Shown here one piece after another: positions 48,438 through 58,307 of a stretch of 64,000 bases of DNA. Made by a program: the position numbers and the translations under genes. Source of the stretch: Erwinia endophytica (lineage in GTDB: Bacteria; Pseudomonadota; Gammaproteobacteria; Enterobacterales; Enterobacteriaceae); the NCBI RefSeq assembly GCF_009295515.1, contig NZ_RQVV01000030.1, positions 1-64,000 on the forward strand. The letters run 5' to 3'. The notes beneath the pieces were generated by a model. That model saw nothing but the letters and a program-made list of their open reading frames with translations, ran no database searches and was not told where the DNA came from. Numbering within the stretch: position 1 is the stretch's first letter; each line of letters begins with the position of its first letter.

Positions 48438-48737
48438 CTTCCCAGACTCTGTTATTGGAGCACTGATTCTCGTCGTGATGTGCTGGCAAAAAGCCGTCGG
48501 GCGCGTTTCTCTCGGTCCTTTGTCAAATCAGACTGTTAGCCGGTCTCTGCGGCGGGACTTTTTTCAGTCAGCGAAAACCCTGCTGGCGGTATCATGTCGT
48601 GCCTTGAGGGCATTTTCAGCTAATCTTAAACAGCAGGGCACCCCAGTCACAGTCTGCATGAGTCTTAATTGCCCGGAATTGAGCAGGTATTTCGCCATCA
48701 GCATTGGGATGATGGCCGACAGTGAATATATCCGTCA

Positions 48738-48850
48738 TACTTCAAGTGGCAGGTACGGTGGCTGCCTCCAGTCGTCCGGAGCACTCATCGGTGCAAGAAC
48801 ATCGGGACTACTTTACTTGCTGCCTTCCTGCAGTTTGAATTATTTTGGTT
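48738..48850. repeat. Palindromic intergenic repeat
   Basis: Starts ATACTTCAAGTGGCAGG and ends CCTGCAGTTTGAATTATTTT, imperfect inverted ends around a variable middle. I recognise the pattern (ATACTTCAAGTTGCAG ... CTGCAACTCGAATTATT) as a repeat common between genes in Yersinia, Serratia and Pectobacterium. A fragment of it lies at 10054. Confidence 0.6.
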
Positions 48851-48919
48851 ATTGCTCAATTAACCATAACGGAAGGATGGCCAGGGGCCATCTACTCTCA
48901 ACACAGGAAAGGGAACAAT

Positions 48920-49579
48920 ATGTATCAGCATCATAACTGGCAGGGCGCGTTGCTGGATTATCCGGTAAGCAAAGTCGTTTGTGTCGGCAGCAACTACGCG
49001 AATCACATTAAAGAAATGGGCAGCGTGACGCCGGGTGAGCCGGTATTATTTATCAAGCCGGAGACGGCGCTCTGCGATATCCGTCAGCCGCTGTCGATCC
49101 CGAAAGACCTGGGGGCGGTTCATCATGAAGTAGAACTGGCAGTATTGATCGGTTCCACACTGAAGCACGCGACAGAAGAGCACGTTGCTAAAGCCATTGC
49201 TGGATATGGCGTCGCACTGGACCTGACATTACGTGACGTGCAGGCCGCCTGTAAGAAAGCGGGGCAGCCATGGGAAAAAGCCAAAGGGTTTGATAACGCC
49301 TGCCCGATTTCTGGTTTTATTCCGGTCAGCGAATTTGACGCCGACCCGCAAAACGTTGAGCTGAAACTGGTTGTTAATGGTGACGTTCGCCAGCAGGGTA
49401 ATACGCAAGATATGATCCATAAAATCCTGCCACTGATTGCCTATATGAGTCAGTTTTTCACTCTGCGGGCAGGCGATGTTATTCTGACCGGCACGCCAGA
49501 AGGCGTAGGCCCCATGGTCTCTGGTGATAAGCTTGAAGTGTCACTGGGTGGCCGTGGCGTTGCTACCCGCGTCCTGTAA
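48920..49579 (+). CDS. ycgM: YcgM, fumarylacetoacetate hydrolase-family protein
   Basis: A 219-residue metal-dependent hydrolase/isomerase of the FAH family, close to E. coli YcgM. The metal ligands lie in HHEVELAV (glutamates) and [13 protein letters not shown]. The start at 48920 has AGGAAAGGGA upstream and gives the E. coli N-terminus [16 protein letters not shown]. Family members act on acylpyruvates or oxaloacetate; the substrate here is not settled. Confidence 0.93.
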   Translation: MYQHHNWQGALLDYPVSKVVCVGSNYANHIKEMGSVTPGEPVLFIKPETALCDIRQPLSIPKDLGAVHHEVELAVLIGSTLKHATEEHVAKAIAGYGVALDLTLRDVQAACKKAGQPWEKAKGFDNACPISGFIPVSEFDADPQNVELKLVVNGDVRQQGNTQDMIHKILPLIAYMSQFFTLRAGDVILTGTPEGVGPMVSGDKLEVSLGGRGVATRVL

Positions 49580-49592
49580 GACTTGCATCTGA

Positions 49593-49626
49593 AGCCCGAA
49601 CGCTTTATAAGGTGCGGGCTTTTTTA
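49593..49626 (+). terminator. Terminator-like hairpin between ycgM and ycgN
   Basis: AGCCCG (49593-49598) pairs with CGGGCT (49615-49620), followed by TTTTTTA. ycgN starts 19 bases later, so it may depend on read-through or its own promoter. Confidence 0.75.
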
Positions 49627-49644
49627 CTCAAATGGAACGCCAAC

Positions 49645-50085
49645 ATGACTGATACCCCTTTCTGGCAGCGGAAAACGCTGGAACAAATGAGTGATGAGGA
49701 ATGGGAATCCTTGTGTGATGGCTGTGGCCAGTGCTGCCTTAATAAATTACAGGACGCCGACACCGATGAAATCTATTTCACCAATGTGGCCTGTAATCAG
49801 CTCAATATCAAAACGTGCCAGTGCCGTAACTATGAGCGTCGCTTTGAATATGAAGAGGACTGCATCAAGTTAACGCGCGAAAATCTGCCCACATTTTCCT
49901 GGCTCCCGCCGAGCTGCGCCTATCGCCTGCTGGCTGAAGGTAAAAATTTGCCAGGATGGCATCCGTTGCGGACCGGTTCAAAGACGGCGATGCACGCTGA
50001 GCGTATTTCAGTCAGGCATATCGCGGTACGGGAAAGCGAAGTGCTCGATTGGGAAGATCATATTATTAATCGTCCCCACTGTTAG
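49645..50085 (+). CDS. ycgN: YcgN, UPF0260 cysteine-cluster protein
   Basis: A 146-residue protein of the YkgJ-like UPF0260 family. The cysteines in [19 protein letters not shown] and CIKLT resemble a metal or iron-sulfur cluster site. The start at 49645 corresponds to the E. coli protein; the longer frame to 49612 overlaps the terminator. Its biochemical role is unknown. Confidence 0.92.
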   Translation: MTDTPFWQRKTLEQMSDEEWESLCDGCGQCCLNKLQDADTDEIYFTNVACNQLNIKTCQCRNYERRFEYEEDCIKLTRENLPTFSWLPPSCAYRLLAEGKNLPGWHPLRTGSKTAMHAERISVRHIAVRESEVLDWEDHIINRPHC

Positions 50086-50129
50086 CTCGTTGGCGGAATC
50101 AAAGGTGACGGTCACAGGCGGAGACAACG

Positions 50130-50157
50130 AAAAAACCGCCTGAACGGCGGTTTTTTT
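50130..50157. terminator. Bidirectional terminator
   Basis: ACCGCC pairs with GGCGGT, flanked by A-runs on the left and seven T residues on the right, so it works in both directions. It ends ycgN on the plus strand and the small lipoprotein gene on the minus strand. Confidence 0.9.
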
Positions 50158-50161
50158 AGGG

Positions 50162-50335
50162 TCAGTCGTCCACTTGGGGCTGGCCGACCGGGTTACTGGT
50201 TCCTGGCGCGCCAGGCGGCAAATGTCCACCCGGTGGGGCCGGTGGTGGGCTGTGCAGATCATCATTATTGTTGACACAGCCTGAAAGTGCGGCGGATGAA
50301 AACACAAGAGCCAGTACAAAAGCAATATTCTTCAT
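50162..50335 (-). CDS. Small proline-rich lipoprotein
   Basis: A 57-residue protein read on the minus strand. The signal peptide MKNIAFVLALVFSSA leads into the lipobox LSGC (C20). The mature part is short, unstructured and rich in proline and glycine (SPPPAPPGG, PPGAPG), ending QPQVDD. GGGAA precedes the ATG, and the shared terminator follows directly. It is probably anchored in the envelope facing the periplasm. No family or function is recognised. Confidence 0.7.
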   Translation of the reverse strand: MKNIAFVLALVFSSAALSGCVNNNDDLHSPPPAPPGGHLPPGAPGTSNPVGQPQVDD

Positions 50336-50403
50336 ATTGTTCCCATCATGTCAGGGTACATGTGTATTTTCAGCATAGCCTCTATAACGTCGTTCTTCCC
50401 ATG

Positions 50404-50934
50404 TTAGCGGGAAAACAGATCACGTTTTTTGGCTTTGAAGGGCTGAGAAATTAACACCAGTGCGCCAATGATCAGAAAAACGGCAAAAATTACGATCAAC
50501 CACTGCGGCATACTCAACGTGAACAGCGACCATTGTTTTTCCGCGCAGTCACCGGTGGCCACAAATATCGCCGGAAACCATTTGTCCAGTGGCAGCCAGG
50601 CAGGGAAACGTGCGGCAAAATCACAGGTGACAAATGGGTTAGGGTGCAGTTGGATCATGGTGTGCTCCCAGGACAGGCGTAACCCTTCCCAGGCACTGTA
50701 TAGCCAGATAACAATTGCCACCCAGCGCAATGGGGTTTTTGGGGCGATGGCACCGACCAGACCTGCGGCCAGAATGCCAAATAACGCACAACGTTCATAG
50801 ATACACATCACGCAGGGTTTCAGTAGCATCACGTGTTGAAAATACAGTGCAACCATCTCTAGCACAAACGCAGTCAAAGCCATTAACAGCCAGGCTCCGC
50901 GACCTCGGGAACAGCTATTTAAATATCGCAACAT
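50404..50934 (-). CDS. dsbB: DsbB, disulfide bond formation protein
   Basis: Inner membrane quinone reductase that reoxidises DsbA. It has 176 residues and four helices. The redox pairs C41/C44 (KPCVMC) and C104/C130 are in exactly the E. coli positions. The start at 50934 gives the same length as E. coli. In E. coli nhaB lies between dsbB and fadR; here nhaB is absent. Confidence 0.96.
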   Translation of the reverse strand: MLRYLNSCSRGRGAWLLMALTAFVLEMVALYFQHVMLLKPCVMCIYERCALFGILAAGLVGAIAPKTPLRWVAIVIWLYSAWEGLRLSWEHTMIQLHPNPFVTCDFAARFPAWLPLDKWFPAIFVATGDCAEKQWSLFTLSMPQWLIVIFAVFLIIGALVLISQPFKAKKRDLFSR

Positions 50935-50940
50935 AGTCAA

Positions 50941-51338
50941 TCCATGTAATAGGCGTTGAATCGGCAGTGTAAACTAAAAGTGTCACCGTGCCAGCCAGAT
51001 AGTCAAAAAATTAAGATTAAAAATGACTTAGGGCAAACGGCCAGGTCATCGGTTTAAAATATCCCGGTTGACGACACAATCCCCCGACCGAAAAGTGAGA
51101 TCAAACAGCACCGGCGCCCATATCGCTAACGCATCGGTAATAGCATGATATTGCCTTCAATCACGGTTGGGAGGGGTAAAATCGCGGGTGGAGCAGTGAA
51201 AGAACAACAGACCATGATTTTTGGGAAATTTGCAGGATGATTGTGTGTTTCCCCTCTGAGCAGTCTATGTGATGCCAGGGGCATCTGGTATGATGAGCTG
51301 AATTTTTGCCGTCCTGAACGCAACGGAAACAATACGCT
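50941..51338. other. dsbB-fadR spacer without nhaB
   Basis: 400 bases holding the divergent promoters of dsbB and fadR. No part of the sodium/proton antiporter gene nhaB, which lies here in E. coli, is recognisable. Short minus-strand frames (51126-51346) have no support. Confidence 0.5.
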
Positions 51339-52058
51339 ATGGTCATTAAGGCTCAGAGCCCCGCAGGTTTTGCTGAAGAGTATATTATTGAAAGCATCTG
51401 GAACAGCCGTTTTCCAGCAGGTTCGATTCTGCCTGCAGAGCGCGAGCTTTCAGAACTGATTGGCGTCACCAGAACCACATTACGTGAAGTATTACAGCGA
51501 CTGGCTCGTGACGGCTGGCTGACCATTCAGCATGGTAAGCCGACACGCGTCAATAATATTTGGGAAACATCGGGTCTGAGTCTTCTGGAAACGCTGGCGC
51601 GTCTTGATCACGACAGTGTTCCACAACTGATTGATAATCTGCTGTCTGTGCGTACTAACATCTCATCTATTTTTATCCGTCGGGCAATTCGTACTTACCC
51701 GGACAAAGCGAAAGAAGTGCTGGTGACCGCACAGCAGGTGGAAGATCAAGCCGAAGCCTACACTGATCTGGACTACAGCATTTTCCGCGGGCTGGCTTTT
51801 GCGTCAGGTAACCCCATTTATGGGCTGATATTCAACGGGTTGAAAGGGCTGTATACCCGTGTCGGACGCCATTATTTCTCTAATCCTCAGGCCCGCAAAC
51901 TGGCGCGTGAATTTTACCAGCAGCTGCTCACTATTTGTCAGAACGAGCAGTTCGATAAAATTGTCGATACGGTGCGTGATTACGGGCGTTGTAGCGGAGA
52001 GCTCTGGCATGGCATGCAGAAGAGTATGCCCACGGATTTGCCACCACCACGACGCTAA
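51339..52058 (+). CDS. fadR: FadR, fatty acid metabolism regulator
   Basis: GntR-family regulator, 239 residues, that represses fad genes and activates fabA/fabB; long-chain acyl-CoA releases it from DNA. The N-terminal winged helix ([26 protein letters not shown], shown here only as the first part, [11 protein letters not shown]) and the acyl-CoA-binding helical domain match E. coli. fadD, at 42931, is a likely target in this window. Confidence 0.96.
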   Translation: MVIKAQSPAGFAEEYIIESIWNSRFPAGSILPAERELSELIGVTRTTLREVLQRLARDGWLTIQHGKPTRVNNIWETSGLSLLETLARLDHDSVPQLIDNLLSVRTNISSIFIRRAIRTYPDKAKEVLVTAQQVEDQAEAYTDLDYSIFRGLAFASGNPIYGLIFNGLKGLYTRVGRHYFSNPQARKLAREFYQQLLTICQNEQFDKIVDTVRDYGRCSGELWHGMQKSMPTDLPPPRR

Positions 52059-52071
52059 GCGAATAAAACCA

Positions 52072-52103
52072 AAAGCCGGAGGCAGATGACCCCCGGCTTT
52101 TTT
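52072..52103. terminator. Bidirectional terminator between fadR and spoVR
   Basis: AAAGCCGG (52072-52079) pairs with CCGGCTTT (52093-52100), with T-rich tails on both strands. Confidence 0.88.
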
Positions 52104-52115
52104 ATCACGGGCGAT

Positions 52116-53651
52116 TTACAATAAGGATGGATGAGGTGGGCAGCGGTCAAGAATTTCGATGTTGCCGTCATCGTTCTGTTGCTCAAGATGCACATCAAAA
52201 CCCCACAGGCGATGTACATGTTTCAGCACTTCACGACGGCTCTTATCCAGCGGTGTGCGATTGTGCGGCACATAGCGCAGCGTCAGAGAGCGATCGCCAC
52301 GCAAGTCGACATCATAGACCTGAATATTGGGCTCCAGATTGCTCAGATTGTACTGTGCTGATAATTGCTGGCGAATGGCGCGATAACCCGTTTCGTCATG
52401 GATTGCCGCAATTTCCAGGAAGTTATTGCGCTCATCGTCCATGACGGTAAACAGGCGGAAGTCACGCATGACTTTGGGTGACAGGAACTGGCTGATAAAG
52501 CTTTCGTCCTTAAACTCGCGCATGGCGAAATGCAGCGTCTCAAGCCAGTCGCTACCGGCGATGTCAGGGAACCACTGACGATCTTCTTCCGTGGGCTCCT
52601 GACAGATACGCTTGATGTCCTGGAACATGGCAAAACCCAGGGCATACGGATTAATACCGTTATACCACTGACTGTTGTACGGCGGTTGGTACACCACATT
52701 GGTATGACTGTGCAGAAACTCCAGCATAAAGCGCTCAGTCACTTTCCCTTCGTCATACAGATGGTTGAGGATGGTATAGTGCCAGAATGTCGCCCAGCCC
52801 TCATTCATGACTTGGGTCTGTTTTTGCGGATAGAAATACTGGCTGACTTTACGCACGATGCGCAAAATTTCACGTTGCCAGGGCTCCAGCAGAGGGGCAT
52901 TTTTCTCCATAAAGTAGAGCAGATTTTCTTGCGGCTCGGAAGGATAGCGGGTGGTCGGAGCCATAGATGACTCTTTTTCGCGACGAGGCAGCGTACGCCA
53001 CAGCATATTCACCTGACTCTGCAGATACTCTTCGCGGCTCTGCTGGCGAGCTTTCTCTTCTTCCAGCGAAATTTTCTGCGGTCGTTTATAGCGGTCCACG
53101 CCGTAGTTCATTAGCGCATGGCAGGAATCCAGCAATCTTTCGACTTCTTCGACGCCATAACGCTCTTCGCAACGGGTTATATAGTTACGGGCGAAAATCA
53201 GGTAGTCGACAATCGAACTGGCGTCAGTCCAACTGCGGAACAGATAATTGTTTTTGAAGAAGGAATTATGCCCGTAACAGGCATGCGCCATCACCAGCGC
53301 TTGCATGGTAATGGTGTTTTCTTCCATCAGATAAGCGATACAGGGATTGGAATTGATGACGATTTCATAGGCCAGTCCCTGCTGTCCATGCTTGTAGCGT
53401 TGCTCCGTTTCGATAAACTTTTTGCCGAACGACCAGTGTGCGTAGTTGATAGGCATTCCCACACTGGAGTAGGCGTCCATCATCTGTTCGGAAGTGATCA
53501 CTTCGATTTGATGCGGGTACGTTTCCAGCCGGTAGATCCTGGCTACGCGATCAATTTCCGCCAGGTATTCATCCAGCAGATCGAACGTCCAGTCAGGTCC
53601 ATCACTCAGGCGTTTACTGTCAGTAATGGGATCATCAAAGATAGTCGTCAT
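52116..53651 (-). CDS. ycgB: SpoVR family protein (YcgB)
   Basis: A 511-residue protein of the SpoVR family, as long as E. coli YcgB. It is fully colinear (WTFDLLDEYLAEIDRVA at the start, NPYALGFAMFQDIKRIC in the middle). AAGGGG precedes the ATG. The family is RpoS-controlled in enterics and commonly encoded with yeaG (a serine kinase) and yeaH. A yeaH gene lies only 9 kb away in this window. The molecular function is unknown. Confidence 0.94.
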   Translation of the reverse strand: MTTIFDDPITDSKRLSDGPDWTFDLLDEYLAEIDRVARIYRLETYPHQIEVITSEQMMDAYSSVGMPINYAHWSFGKKFIETEQRYKHGQQGLAYEIVINSNPCIAYLMEENTITMQALVMAHACYGHNSFFKNNYLFRSWTDASSIVDYLIFARNYITRCEERYGVEEVERLLDSCHALMNYGVDRYKRPQKISLEEEKARQQSREEYLQSQVNMLWRTLPRREKESSMAPTTRYPSEPQENLLYFMEKNAPLLEPWQREILRIVRKVSQYFYPQKQTQVMNEGWATFWHYTILNHLYDEGKVTERFMLEFLHSHTNVVYQPPYNSQWYNGINPYALGFAMFQDIKRICQEPTEEDRQWFPDIAGSDWLETLHFAMREFKDESFISQFLSPKVMRDFRLFTVMDDERNNFLEIAAIHDETGYRAIRQQLSAQYNLSNLEPNIQVYDVDLRGDRSLTLRYVPHNRTPLDKSRREVLKHVHRLWGFDVHLEQQNDDGNIEILDRCPPHPSLL

Positions 53652-54581
53652 AGCGCACCCCTTTTAAAAATCGGTTTTCGACGTTACAGCATGTAGCGAC
53701 CAAACATCCGTTTTTTGTGGGTCTGCCGGGACAAAGCGATTGTTCAGGCAGACCTGGAATTAAAGCCAACACTTTAATGATAGTTCACCCTGACGGACCC
53801 ATCATCGGTTTGGAAATTACAGGTACGCGTTAAACCATTCGGCCAGAACGCGGATAATCTGCTTAAAGTGTTCTCCTGTATAAATGTCGTAATGACGAGC
53901 ATTGCTTTCTTCATATCATCTTTTTTCTTTGGAGCCAACCGCATCGAATTGCCCTGGCAAGCCAGAACAGATGACTGTGGCTGCTTCAGGTTTCTGCACT
54001 GAGGGCCGTTAGCGATTGTTTGCCTGAACCTTTTGCTGGTGTGATACCGACGTACGGGGGGGGCGGGCCGTTGAAAATAGAGGCAAACAGGGCGAAAGGT
54101 CGTAAACCTTATTCAGTCGCTGGGGCAGTAAGTTGCCGTGACGATGAATGCGTCGTTTTGTGCGATGCCTGCCATCGTCGCGCAATGTCATACTGCCATC
54201 AGGTCTTTCCCTCAGAGGGAGACCATTGAAATTTTCGGTAGAAAATACAGTCACTGAATAAAAATACCCCTTTAACAGCACCAATCGCTGTTTAAATGAT
54301 AAAATATGAAATTATATTCTGTTTATAAGTAAAGGATATGAAGCTGCTACAATCTGCTGATAATAGTGCTTAATTTCTGTTATTTGGTTTCAATTGTTGT
54401 AATTGTGTAATCGATTAGAATTTAATTCTAAATTAATGGATGCTTATTGTTTTTATTCTCTTTCCAGGTAAAAAAGGTGGGGGCCATATCAACGTAACGT
54501 CGATGATATTGGTCAGTGTTTTAATCCTTAACGATGGATTTAGCCAGTTCATTATACTTTTACGGTGTCGGTGGGGGCGTT
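53652..54581. other. Long spacer between spoVR and dadA
   Basis: About 930 bases. The left part holds the spoVR promoter and a hydrolase gene fragment at 53817. The right part (54290-54580) is AT-rich and probably contains the dadA promoter. Overlapping frames at 54009-54284 are not convincing genes. Confidence 0.5.
53817..53912 (-). pseudogene. C-terminal fragment of an alpha/beta hydrolase
   Basis: On the minus strand a 31-codon stretch encodes RHYDIYTGEHFKQIIRVLAE followed by WFNAYL and a stop. This has the shape of the last helix of a small alpha/beta hydrolase, with the catalytic histidine before YDIYTG. An upstream in-frame stop at about 53915 and no further homology show that the rest is lost. 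Family assignment is tentative. Confidence 0.45.
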
Positions 54582-55883
54582 ATGCGAGTTGTCATTCTGG
54601 GCAGTGGCGTGGTCGGTGTGGCCAGCGCCTGGTATTTGGTTCAGGCGGGACATGAAGTCACGGTTATTGATCGCCAGCCTGGCGTGGCGCTGGAAACCAG
54701 TGCCGGTAATGCCGGGCAAATTTCTCCCGGTTATGCGGCCCCCTGGGCGGCGCCAGGCGTACCGTTAAAAGCGATTAAGTGGATGTTTCAGCGGCATGCG
54801 CCGCTGGCGATTCGCCCGGATGGTACGCTTTTCCAGTTGGAGTGGATGTGGCAGATGTTGCGCAATTGCGATATGCAGCATTACCAACAAAACAAGAGCC
54901 GCATGGTACGCATTGCTGAATATAGCCGTGACTGCATGAAGGCGCTGCGCCAGCAGACCGGCATTGCTTATGAAGGTCGCCAGGGGGGGACGCTCCAACT
55001 GTTCCGAACGCCGCAGCAGTTTGAAAGCGCCACGAAAGATATTGCCGTGCTGAAAGAGGCGGGCGTTCCCTATCAACTGCTTGAAGCGAGCCAACTGGCG
55101 AATGTTGAACCTGCACTGGCCGGGACTCAGCACAAGCTTACCGGCGGCTTACGTTTGCCAAACGATGAAACAGGCGACTGTCAGCTGTTTACCCAGCGGT
55201 TGGCTGAATTAGCGGCGAGTGCCGGCGTCATTTTTCGTTTCAATACCACGGTGGATACGCTGTTGCAGGAAAACAATCAGATTAGCGGCGTGAAGTGTGG
55301 AACGGAAATCGTTAAAGCGGATGCCTATGTCGTGGCCAGTGGTGCTTACTCCACCAACCTGCTGAATAACTTTGTTAAAATACCGGTCTATCCATTGAAA
55401 GGTTATTCCCTGACCATCCCGATTAAAAACGCCGACGCTGCACCGGTTTCCACGGTATTGGATGAAACCTATAAAGTGGCGATTACCCGCTTTGAACAGC
55501 GTATTCGGGTGGGGGGCATGGCTGAAATCGTTGGCTATAACACCAAATTGCATCCGGTGCGTCGCGAAACGTTGGAGAGGGTGGTCAGCGATCTGTATCC
55601 TCAGGGAGGGCATATTGAACAGGCCACCTTCTGGACCGGATTACGGCCCATGACGCCGGACGGTACACCCATCGTTGGCCGCACACCGTTGAAGAACCTT
55701 TATTTGAACACGGGACACGGAACACTTGGCTGGACCATGGCCTGCGGCTCGGGTCAGTTGATTGCTGATATTATCTCTGGACGGACCCCGGCTATTGCTG
55801 CCGATGATTTGTCAGTGATGCGTTATCTGCCTGGATTTTATCCGTTATCCGGCCAGATGCTGCATGGTGCCCGCCCGTCTTAA
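54582..55883 (+). CDS. dadA: DadA, D-amino acid dehydrogenase
   Basis: Membrane-associated FAD enzyme that oxidises D-alanine to pyruvate, passing electrons to the respiratory chain. It has 433 residues. The dinucleotide-binding start [19 protein letters not shown] and the segment [18 protein letters not shown] are typical. The start at 54582 matches E. coli; the longer frame to 54534 does not. It pairs with dadX 23 bases downstream, together degrading L-alanine. In E. coli the operon is Lrp/CRP controlled. Confidence 0.95.
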   Translation: MRVVILGSGVVGVASAWYLVQAGHEVTVIDRQPGVALETSAGNAGQISPGYAAPWAAPGVPLKAIKWMFQRHAPLAIRPDGTLFQLEWMWQMLRNCDMQHYQQNKSRMVRIAEYSRDCMKALRQQTGIAYEGRQGGTLQLFRTPQQFESATKDIAVLKEAGVPYQLLEASQLANVEPALAGTQHKLTGGLRLPNDETGDCQLFTQRLAELAASAGVIFRFNTTVDTLLQENNQISGVKCGTEIVKADAYVVASGAYSTNLLNNFVKIPVYPLKGYSLTIPIKNADAAPVSTVLDETYKVAITRFEQRIRVGGMAEIVGYNTKLHPVRRETLERVVSDLYPQGGHIEQATFWTGLRPMTPDGTPIVGRTPLKNLYLNTGHGTLGWTMACGSGQLIADIISGRTPAIAADDLSVMRYLPGFYPLSGQMLHGARPS

Positions 55884-55906
55884 CGTATTGAGAACCAGGA
55901 GAAGTT

Positions 55907-56977
55907 ATGTCTCGTCCAATTGTCGCAACTATCGACACCAGCGCGTTGCGACATAACCTGGCGATAGCCCGCCAGGCTGCGCCTCATTCCCGCATATGGT
56001 CGGTGGTCAAAGCCAATGCCTACGGGCACGGTATTGACCGCGTCTGGCAGAGTTTGACGGATACCGATGGTTTTGCTTTGCTGAATCTTGCAGAGGCCAT
56101 TTTGCTGCGTGAGCATGGTTGGGAAAAACCCATCCTGTTGCTGGAAGGGTTTTTCCACGCCGATGAGTTGGAAATTCTTGACCGTTATCGCCTGACCACC
56201 AGTGTGCACAGCAATTGGCAGATCCAGGCGCTGGCAAAGGCGAAGCTTGCTGCGCCGCTGGATGTTTATCTGAAGATCAACAGTGGTATGAACCGTCTGG
56301 GCTTCCAGCCTGAGCAGGTCAATCAGGCATGGCATAAGTTGCGTAGTCTGGATAATGTCGGTGAAATGACGTTGATGGCCCATTTTGCCGAAGGTGAGAC
56401 CACGGAAGGGATCGCGGGGCCGATGAAGCGTATTGCTGATGCGGCACAAGGGTTGGATTGCCCTCGTTCACTGGCAAATTCAGCGGCGACCTTGTGGCAC
56501 CGCGAAACGCATTATGACTGGGTACGTCCGGGTATCATCCTTTACGGTGCTTCACCCAGTGGCAACTGGCAGGATATTGCCCGTTGTGGATTGCAACCTG
56601 CAATGACATTAAACAGTGCGATAATCGCCGTGCAGGGGTTGAAGACGGGGGACGGTGTGGGTTACGGCGCACGTTATCGCGCAACAGGTGAGCAGCGTAT
56701 TGGCGTGGTGGCCTGCGGCTATGCCGATGGTTACCCGCGACATGCTCCAACAGGGACCCCCGTTTGGGTTGATGGGGTTAAGACACAGACGGTCGGTGCC
56801 ATTTCAATGGATATGATCACGGTAGATCTGACACCGTGCCCGCAAGCGGGCATCGGCAGCCAGGTTGAGCTGTGGGGTAATAACGTTAAAATTGACGAGG
56901 TGGCCAGTGCCGCGGGTACTGTGGGCTATGAACTAATGTGCGCTTTAGCGCCACGAGTACCGGTTCAGTTACGTTAA
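55907..56977 (+). CDS. dadX: DadX, catabolic alanine racemase
   Basis: PLP enzyme that interconverts L- and D-alanine, feeding DadA. It has 356 residues. The PLP lysine is K35 in SVVKANAYGHG, and the second catalytic base is the tyrosine in GVGYGARYRA. AGGAG precedes the ATG. Its stop overlaps the stop of the convergent MFS gene by four bases. Confidence 0.95.
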   Translation: MSRPIVATIDTSALRHNLAIARQAAPHSRIWSVVKANAYGHGIDRVWQSLTDTDGFALLNLAEAILLREHGWEKPILLLEGFFHADELEILDRYRLTTSVHSNWQIQALAKAKLAAPLDVYLKINSGMNRLGFQPEQVNQAWHKLRSLDNVGEMTLMAHFAEGETTEGIAGPMKRIADAAQGLDCPRSLANSAATLWHRETHYDWVRPGIILYGASPSGNWQDIARCGLQPAMTLNSAIIAVQGLKTGDGVGYGARYRATGEQRIGVVACGYADGYPRHAPTGTPVWVDGVKTQTVGAISMDMITVDLTPCPQAGIGSQVELWGNNVKIDEVASAAGTVGYELMCALAPRVPVQLR

Positions 56978-58185
56978 GTGTTAAGCGCGGTCAGTGTGCC
57001 GCGCACTTTTCTACTGTACGCCCACGCCAGTCCAGTCAGGATGGCACCGACCACCATCATCAGGGCCAATGCGGACTTTTCCGCCAGTGGTAGCGCCATC
57101 ATCAGCAAGCCCGCCGAGGATCCCCCGGCCATCTGAATAAAACCATTCAGTGCTGATGCGACGCCTGCCTGTTGCTTATAGGGGGCCAGCGCGTAGCTGG
57201 TGGCGGGTCCGACGGTGAAGGCCAGTCCGGCTACGGCGATCGCCACCGGGATCATATACAGCGGCCAGCTGTTTTGCCATGCGGTTGGCATCACCATCAT
57301 TCCGCCCGCCAGCGTCAGTGCGCCCAGCGCCATGGCCAGACTGCCGATCGCCAGGCAAATTGGACGTCCCAGCTTGCGGATCATTTTGTTCACCAGCATG
57401 CTGACCAGCATGATCCAGAATCCGTTGACACCAAAGGCAATGGAGAATTGTAGTGCATTCAACTTGCCTTCATTCATTAGCACATGCGGCGCAAGGGAGA
57501 CATAGGTCAGCACCATCCCCATTGCGCCGGCATTGGCACAGGCAAAAGCAAGAAAACTCGGTTGGCGCAGGATTGCTCCGTACTGGCGCAGAGGGATACT
57601 TTTCACCGCGACAGTTCCCGTTGGACGGGTTTCAGGCAGGAAACAGACAACCAGTATGCCAATCACCAGCGCATAACCGGTCAGGAACCAGAACGGGGCT
57701 CGCCAGCCAAAAACCTCAGCCAGAAAACCACCGAGCATCGGCGCCAGGGCAGGAACGATATTAAGTGCGCCATTAAGAAAACCGTATGCACGGGCGGCTT
57801 CATCGCCATCCAGACGATCACGAACACCGCTGAAGGCCACGACAGCCGTGCAGCATACGGCACAGCCTTGCACCACTCGGGCGGCGAGGAATGGAAGCCA
57901 GCCAGTGGCGGTAGCCGCCAGAATACTCCCCAACAGGTACAACAGCAGGCCGGCCAGCGCCATCGGTTTTCTACCAAGATTATCAACCAGAGGGCCGGCA
58001 ACCAACTGGCCGATCCCCATCACCAGCAGAAATATCGGGATGGTGGTTTGGATCTTACTGATTGGTGTGTTCAGCCCCACCGCTATCTCAGGTAGGGTAG
58101 GCAGATACAGATCGATACCCAGCGGCGCCAGCAGCACCAGGCTGAGAAGAAGTAAGGTGAATTTTTGCATTGTGCGAAATGACAT
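56974..58185 (-). CDS. Bcr/CflA-type MFS drug efflux transporter
   Basis: Twelve-helix proton-driven exporter of the DHA1 family, about 403 residues. The Bcr/CflA signature GIDLYLPTLPEI is in helix 1 and the loop motif GPLVDNLGRKP follows helix 2. The start is uncertain (58206, 58185 or 58170), with no strong ribosome binding site. Family members export drugs such as bicyclomycin or chloramphenicol, or amino acids such as cysteine. No specific substrate can be named. It is not at this place in E. coli. Confidence 0.8.
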   Translation of the reverse strand: MSFRTMQKFTLLLLSLVLLAPLGIDLYLPTLPEIAVGLNTPISKIQTTIPIFLLVMGIGQLVAGPLVDNLGRKPMALAGLLLYLLGSILAATATGWLPFLAARVVQGCAVCCTAVVAFSGVRDRLDGDEAARAYGFLNGALNIVPALAPMLGGFLAEVFGWRAPFWFLTGYALVIGILVVCFLPETRPTGTVAVKSIPLRQYGAILRQPSFLAFACANAGAMGMVLTYVSLAPHVLMNEGKLNALQFSIAFGVNGFWIMLVSMLVNKMIRKLGRPICLAIGSLAMALGALTLAGGMMVMPTAWQNSWPLYMIPVAIAVAGLAFTVGPATSYALAPYKQQAGVASALNGFIQMAGGSSAGLLMMALPLAEKSALALMMVVGAILTGLAWAYSRKVRGTLTALNT

Positions 58186-58307
58186 CCAATAAAAAGCCAG
58201 TCGCACAGGGTAGTGATTCGAGGGAGAAAAGAAAAGGGGAATATATTGTTGTGCCGGTGATGAGGGGCATGCCCGTGATAGCAGGCATGGCTCCTGCTCT
58301 TTGGTGG

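Larger units (their letters stand above)
48337..48919. other. Spacer between ycgL and ycgM with terminator and repeat
   Basis: The open frame across this stretch (48382-48936) has no ribosome binding site and runs through a repeat and a hairpin, so it is not called as a gene. The spacer contains a minus-strand terminator at 48412 and a palindromic repeat at 48738. Confidence 0.5.

Noticed and set aside
48382..48936. 184-codon open frame between ycgL and ycgM
   Set aside because: No ribosome binding site, no recognisable sequence, runs through a terminator hairpin and a palindromic repeat, and overlaps the true start of ycgM.
54009..54284. Opposed frames in the spoVR-dadA spacer
   Set aside because: Low-complexity, arginine-rich shadow frames over one GC-rich stretch; no homology or translation signals.
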